The notes beneath the pieces are model-generated. The model ran no database searches. It was not told where the DNA came from and saw nothing but the letters and a program-made list of their open reading frames with translations. DNA of 64,000 nt from Hymenopellis radicata (Eukaryota; Basidiomycota; Agaricomycetes; Agaricales; Physalacriaceae), in assembly GCA_015501595.1 (NCBI GenBank), contig JADNRX010000019.1, forward strand, positions 186,001 to 250,000, in the 5' to 3' direction. The position numbers and the translations under genes are program-made. This document shows, piece by piece, positions 58,316 through 64,000 of this stretch. Position 1 is the first letter of the stretch. Each line of letters starts with the position of its first letter.

Positions 58316-61119
58316 ACACAGGTGGCAAAGCCCCGGCAACTCGATCGAGTTGCCGGACAAGCAACCTCTGTGGCAACTCCTGGGTCAACTTCACTTGAAA
58401 CACGGACTTTAGCACCTGTGTTAAGTACATAAACATGCCAGTCTCGTAACGCCTCATGTACTTAGTACATCAATCACAGATGAAGGCTTGGAAGTGAAGT
58501 GGTATTAACTATGTGATACATCAGGTAAACTCAGTCTTACAAACACAACACGTTGATCTAATGATGCTACTCTGCGAAACCAAGAAGAATTGCTCCGACT
58601 GCCCTAACCGAGGAAGCATAATGTCGCCTCTGGCGGTCTTGCTCTTCACCCACGCAGATACCTTTTCCGCGATGTTGTCCGCACACACCGAAGATATCGT
58701 ACAACGTGGAGACGCATGCGCGTAGCCATCCATAGGATGACCAGGCTCATGGCTACAACGAGCGCCCTCCCGTTTCTGAGCACACTATCCAGAAACGCGA
58801 ATGGTTGTTGATGAAAGTGTGATTGACTGGGCATTGAGAAGCTTCGCTGCGTCGATGCCTCTCTAGTAGATATGGGAAGGGTATGCCACGTGTTTGACTT
58901 TGGCACGGTCGGAGCCTGCGAGGATGGGGACGGGTTGGCGGGAGAGTGCGAATAGTGAGTGAGGGAGTATCGTCAAAGTCTAGTGCGACTTCCCATGCGC
59001 CCACTATGAAAGTTGCTTTAGAAAGAATAGGGTGAACAGGTAATACCATGGGACTTACTGCACTCCTCAGCATCGGCGGGGCGAATGAAATTGTAGTTGG
59101 GGAGTCCGCGATAGAAGTTGGCCAGCCTGGAGTCTGGACAAGGAGTAAGTTTACCAAAGCAGAATGCTTTGAGAGGGATCATACGTGATAGGCTGATGAG
59201 TAGGCCCGTCTTCACCGATACCAATCGAATCGTGAGTGGCGATGCTGATCGTATTTGCAAAGCAGTCATACGAGCACCAGGCGCCGCGTACAACCAGAAC
59301 ATGAAGAATCTAAAAAACAGATTAGATGGCAACAACATGGAATAAGCGGCATCAATGTACGTCGAGCATATTGCTATGAACATTCCATTCTGGTACGCGC
59401 TCATGCCATTGGCAAGACCAATCATCGAGAACTCGCGAATGCCATATCGGATTTGGCACCCAGAGTAATCGCCCAGACCCGTTTCAGGCTATATACAAAG
59501 TCAGCGATTCAAGTCGAATATCATGCCAGTAAAGGCCCACAGCTTGGAATTCGACCTGTCCCGGGAAATTGACAAATGTCGATTCTAGTAGATCCGCAGA
59601 GCCAGCAATAGAGTGCTTGTACTTAGGCACTGGAGCAGCAAGAGCAATACCGGATGACTTTCTCGTGGGCTGCTCTGCAGTCGGAAGCTTTAATTTGGGC
59701 GGTAGGAAAGTCCGCCATTCCTCTGGAAGTTTTCCCGTCAACCGCTGATGAAGTTCAGCATACTCCTCGGGGTGGGCATTGGCATATTTGACATAGAGTG
59801 TGTTCCAAGCGGCTTCGTCATCCTGGCCACGTTTAATTACAGGACGAGAGTATTCTGTTCGTCGTCAAGATGCGTACTTTAAAGAAGAGCGAGTAACCAA
59901 CATACCGTAAACTTCTTCCGGAATCACTTAGCCTTGGCATCCATACCCCAGACCCCCTTGACGTATTCAACTTCATCTGCCTCAAGGGCTTGTCCATGAG
60001 CAGCACCGGTATTGGCGCGACGGCTTCCAAAGCCAATTACGGTTCGTATGTGGACGAATACAGGCTTCCCTATTACGCCTTTAGCGGTGTCGAGAGCAGC
60101 GATTATAGCAGGGAGCTGAGAGAAATGTGAATAAGAGGATACACCAAATGGGAGGGCACCCACATCATTAGTTCCGTCCTGAACATTGATAGCATGGAAG
60201 CCGTTCGCAGAGCCAGTAACACGCCAGATCTTGTTGTCGATGATATCAAGCCCCGGCTTGTTGTAAGTTGCGGGAAGCCTCTTTGACGCAATGGCCAGTC
60301 CGACGGCATTGGCAATACCTTGCCCAAGAGGACCGGTGGTCGCCTAGTATCCCAGAATTGTTAAAGGCAGCTTTTAGATGTATGAATCGACTCACCTCAA
60401 TGTCCGGGAATTCAATTTCCAGATAACCCGCTACGATTCCACAGTTTGGATTATGGTACGTCCGGCACCACAGACCTCTGTGCGAGTTGTGCCCCACCCG
60501 CGATACAAGTACGAGTCGTGGTCCTGCCGTCAGCGGCGCGTCCGAAATCAAGCACTGTTGCGAGAACCAACACTGAGCAGCCCTAGAATGCAGAACAGTC
60601 TAAGTGGTGACCTGACAATCGGATTAGAAAGAGAGGAGAGAGCGTGAAGTAAACATGCCTTGGAGGCTAGTCAATCCTTCAGACTAGACACACGCCCGCT
60701 ACGACCTTGCTGGCGCCGGTCGATATAACCCCCATTCAACCTCCTCACGCAAGTCACCTCTGCCTGCCCGGCGCCGTCTGCGTGAGCTGTCCGACCACTC
60801 TGGCTCCATCGTTGACCCGCGTCGTACCCCTTCCGAAAGAACGAATCCAATGGCTGCGCGAGTCGTCCAGAATCGAGCGCCGTTGCGAAAACCAACGCAG
60901 AGCCCCAGAGCGTATCCAAAGGCGGAAAGACAGGAAGGAGCAAGGAGCAAGGCAAGCAAGGAGAGATCACAGGCCACTAGTTAATATTGTAATATTATCG
61001 AAATATAATTGGAGATGGTTAAATATCTAACAAATCAAATGGGCCTATTAAGGCAAGCCTTCGCCGCGTGTCGCCTGTCCGGCAACTTGATCGAGTTGCC
61101 GCGACTTTGCCACCTGTGT
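58316..61119. mobile_element. Inverted-repeat-bounded segment carrying a transketolase fragment
   Basis: The left end at 58316-58370 (ACACAGGTGGCAAAG, then CCGGCAACTCGATCGAGTTG) is inverted at 61071-61119, about 90% identical over 48 bases. Each contains the near-perfect palindrome CCGGCAACTCGA (58333-58356 is exact). No clear target duplication flanks them, so the true ends may lie slightly outside. The 2.8-kb interior holds a broken transketolase gene on the minus strand and no transposase. Confidence 0.55.
58520..60450 (-). pseudogene. Transketolase / dihydroxyacetone synthase-like pseudogene
   Basis: On the minus strand EFPDIE is followed by an intron and TTGPLGQGIANAVGLAIASK, the transketolase N-terminal signature. 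YNKPGLDIIDNKIWRVTG comes next and jumps straight to INVQDGTNDVGALPFGV. The stretch with the GDG thiamine-diphosphate motif is deleted. KGVIGKPVFVHIRTVIGFGS, LPKWRTFLPPK-like and SMIGLANGMSAYQNGMFIAI follow, then [46 protein letters not shown], and NIAEKVSAWVKSK near the C-terminus. Introns remain, so this is not a processed copy. Frame changes and stops accumulate below 59020. A working enzyme would transfer two-carbon units in the pentose phosphate or xylulose pathway. Confidence 0.8.
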
Positions 61120-61845
61120 CAGGATCTCTTACCTCTTGCCACCACAGCACAGTCAACGTTAACGTTGTGCTCATCGGCCCCGGAACTTGTTCTGGGGCTT
61201 GTTCTTCTTCTTTCCTTCGTGTTCTCTTTCTTTTCTGGCGCAGTTTGGCTTCACGCCGGCCGCTGCGCCCTCGGATACATTCTGGGGTGCGTTCTGGTGC
61301 TCGTCTGCGCGACGGCACCAATTCGACAGGATTCTACCAACCACGACGACGACAGCCACTACGGATATCCTGTCCTCGCGACGGCGCTTCCTTAGCCACG
61401 ACCTGAGGCTGCCAAAGACTACTTTTTTGCGCTCTGCTCTCTCGACGAGCAGCGCGAACGTGTCAGCCTTCTGGACGGAGCCGCAACGTCTCTGGATGAC
61501 GACGACGGGCTTCAAAAGGCTGGATGAGCCCCCGCGCCGTCTCATTCTTGCCGCCAATGAGGCAATGCATAGATTTTTTTGGGGCTGGAGGGCGTCGCGG
61601 ATGCATCCGGCCCCCAAGGTGTGTATTTACTGCATGTTTTCTTTCATTTTCTTATTTACATTGCGTAGTCTATCCCCGTCTGCCTCGCCCAACGTCTCAT
61701 CGCGCACATCACCTCTTCGCGACCATCTCTTCGTCGCCATGTCCCCACCTTCCTTCCGCACTTTGTTGAGCTGCGGTTCTTGCGAGAGCAAGTAGCCGGG
61801 GCCTCGCAAATGTGCATCGTGCGCGTCGCTAACCCTTGCGCAATT
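61120..61845 (+). other. Repeat-derived sequence related to the B1 interior
   Basis: An open frame of 202 codons (61187-61795) exists, but its sequence resembles non-coding repeats at 21900-22700. Both carry GGCTTCAAAAGGCTGGAT-type blocks followed by CCCCGCGCCGTCTCA and GAGGC. Frames are not conserved between the copies, so I do not call a gene. Confidence 0.4.
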
Positions 61846-62440
61846 TAGAGACCTCAACGAGTCACCGAGTCACCGAGTCATCTGGTGACTCGACTCGCTT
61901 CGGGCACGTCGGCGTTCGCACTCGTATGACTCGCGAGTCACATACTCGCGAGTCCAAGCACGAGTCTGAGTATTGATTTTCAGAGCACGAGTCATCACAC
62001 AATGACTCGCAAATATTTAGATCTATATTTAAACTAAATTTACGAATTTTTTGCAGAGCAAATGGTCCGCAACGTCTCGAGAACGAGACGTGCACGATTA
62101 TCCTGCCCGATCCGGCAATCCGGGCCGAGTCCCGAAGCGACGCGTCAGCGTCTGATCGAGTGTTATTTCTTTCTTCTGAACCACCACCACGACCACCACG
62201 ACTACCCAGGGAGTGACGATTGTCGCTCCCGCTGCTCTGACGATTATCAGGCAGCCTGTGGGGTGTGGATTTGGCTCTGGCTCTGTGCCGGGCCTGCTGC
62301 TGCTGGCTCTGCGCCAGTAGCAAATCTTGAGGACGACTTCCGTCGCTCGACTTCAAGTCGGCGACGATGACAATGGCGCTCGACTCTAAGTCGGCGTCCA
62401 TATAAATGGAGACCGACTTCTATAAATGGAGACCGACTTC
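61846..62440. mobile_element. hAT-like element end (family of 2808-7433)
   Basis: It starts TAGAGACCTCAACGAGTCAC and continues with ACTCGCGAGT motifs. After that it resembles the inverted right end of the element at 2808-7433 (about 6950-7230), including the AGGCAGCCTGTGGGG block. A second terminus is not found. A 21-bp unit (TATAAATGGAGACCGACTTC) is repeated in tandem at 62402-62441. Confidence 0.5.
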
Positions 62441-62648
62441 ACGTCGTCTTCATGGAAACGTGGACGCGACGCGTAAGCCCCAGCAAGTGGGCAGTATTCG
62501 ACGATGATGGCAATGACACGACGACCGAGATGGACGGCGATGAGAAGGAGGAGGAGGAGGATGCAACATGATGAGGAGGAGGAGGTGAGGGGTCGGATGA
62601 TGTGAGAGGACGTGTCGACGCCGCAACCGCCACCACCACCACCACCAC

Positions 62649-64000
62649 ACCCAATGCAGTACCCTTAACTAGTTTCAGCCCTATCTAGCAGGGCACCGAA
62701 ATACATTATAAGTTGTATTTAGATGCCTGCGACTTAGAGTCTAAACTAGTTTCAGGCCACCTACCTATAATAATAGGGCCCTCCAGAGCGCCTTCCTAAT
62801 AGGGAGGGCTCACCCGGGGGTGGCCTGCTGCCTGGCCCAGGATCTATAAATAGGTCTAGGATCTGGTAGGGTTCTGCAGGGTCTACTGATAGGGAGATTA
62901 GATATTGATGGGATGTGGGGAATGTGCCTGGGATTGATGGATTGATGGATGGGATCTAGGATGGGTGGGGAATGCCCTTTGTGGCGCATTTTTGATTAGG
63001 TCAGCATTAGGCTGCATGGGGTGGGCATTGATGAATGCTGCTGTAGGGGATGGCTGTTGGGGTGATGAAAACCTTTTTTATAGTTTTTTGGGCTGGGAAT
63101 CCAATGGTATAAACCATTTTGCGATAGCTTCAAAACTGGAGGAGATATTAGAGGTACAAAAATGCGCCACACTTCTAGTAGGCTTTGTACATAGCCTATA
63201 GCCTTGGGACTTTGATACCCTTTAGAGGTACTATAGAGCGATGTCTGATATCAGTTTCAGGTCATTTCATCAAAGGGTTCAAGAGATATGTCAGGATGAC
63301 TGCTCCAGGGCCACCAGGGATATAGCACAGGATCCTACAATCCTGGAAGCCTAGGACTTGGCTACATCGTTTATAGTAGTAATAGACCTCTATTTATGAT
63401 ATAGATAGTGTCCCCAACCCAGTAGTCCATGTATAGATAGGTCCCCAATGCTGTTTTAAGCATTTTCGCATTTTTGGTTATTTAACATAGAGATACCTCT
63501 CTAAATTGTACTGGGCTACCTTTAGACATTTATTTACAACCTTTTTGCAAAAGGAACCATGTCATTTGGTGAAGGGACCTATGTTCTAGAGGTCAGTCTT
63601 CCTCCCCACCGGAGTTTTGATCAAAATTCCCACGCTCTAGAGGGAGGATCGTCCACTCAATTTAACGTGTCTCACACATGCTACTGCCTTCATTTCTTCT
63701 GCAGGACGTGTATATATGTTATATATATGATCTCCCAGTATCAGACCAGTAGATTAATGAAGTAATCAGGTCAAGAGACCCGATTACTTCATTAAATTAC
63801 TAGTTTGAGGCCTAGAGATCATACATATAACATATATACACGTCCTACAGAAGAAATGAAGGCAGTAGCATGTGTGAGACACGTTAAATTGAGTGGACGA
63901 TCCTCCCTCTAGAGCGTGGGAATTTTGATCAAAACTCCGGTGGGGAGGAAGACTGACCTCTAGAACATAGGTCCCTTCACCAAATGACATGGTTCCTTTT
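62649..64000. mobile_element. Foldback element, copy 3 (runs off the window)
   Basis: The left end, probably CACCCAATG at 62649, is diverged for about 240 bases. From about 62890 the left arm matches copies 1 and 2. The right arm begins near 63780, with only about ten bases between the arms, so the 410-base core is lost. The remaining right arm lies beyond 64000. Confidence 0.75.

Noticed and set aside
61187..61795. 202-codon frame
   Set aside because: Related repeats at 21900-22700 do not keep the frame. Ser/Thr/Arg bias and no domain.
1..64000. CRISPR arrays, rRNA genes and bacterial-type operons
   Set aside because: No regularly spaced repeats with unique spacers or rRNA sequence. The many short GT-AG introns exclude a prokaryotic origin.

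Overview
The window is repeat-dense nuclear DNA from a filamentous basidiomycete, most likely an Agaricomycete. The evidence is: coding exons split by 45-60 nt GT-AG introns; a KDZ (Kyakuja-Dileera-Zisupton) transposase with its cysteine cluster; a Ty1/copia element primed by half of an initiator tRNA; and viroplasmin-type domain genes that are abundant in mushrooms. Apart from broken gene fragments, no ordinary single-copy host gene is recognisable. Nearly everything is a mobile element or a passenger of one.

1-18,852 is a nest. A Ty1/copia retrotransposon (1,169-18,852) sits in the remnant of a hAT-like element (456-1,168). Three later insertions cut its gag-pol frame: a hAT-like element (2,808-7,433, itself holding repeat family C), a Pack-MULE-like element (9,753-14,645) carrying part of an aldose 1-epimerase gene, and a foldback element (14,884-17,517). 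Removing the three together with one copy of each target duplication gives 1,625 codons in one frame with two internal stops.

18,853-33,700 is a mosaic of two ~4.7 kb elements bounded by TCAGGAAA/TTTCCTGA and inserted between A and T without target duplication (Helitron-like). One carries part of a cytochrome c oxidase subunit IV/5 gene. A 426-bp hAT MITE and much non-coding repeat follow. A broken GMC oxidoreductase gene lies at 33,700-34,650.

35,748-53,340 is the most gene-like part. Two genes run on the minus strand, then a gene with three RNase H1 N-terminal (viroplasmin) domains, a basic-region gene split by a second foldback copy, four paralogous small helical-domain genes, and a 10-exon KDZ transposase gene with no stop or frameshift (1,197 codons). 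A tandem duplication left an orphan cysteine-cluster fragment in front of it. These genes may form one large KDZ-type element, but I could not find its ends.

53,341-64,000 returns to repeats: a second copy of family C with two tRNA-like hairpins, an inverted-repeat-flanked transketolase pseudogene, another hAT-like end, and a third foldback copy that runs off the window.

Exon coordinates are my own splice models from reading frame and GT-AG signals. They have not been tested against transcripts.
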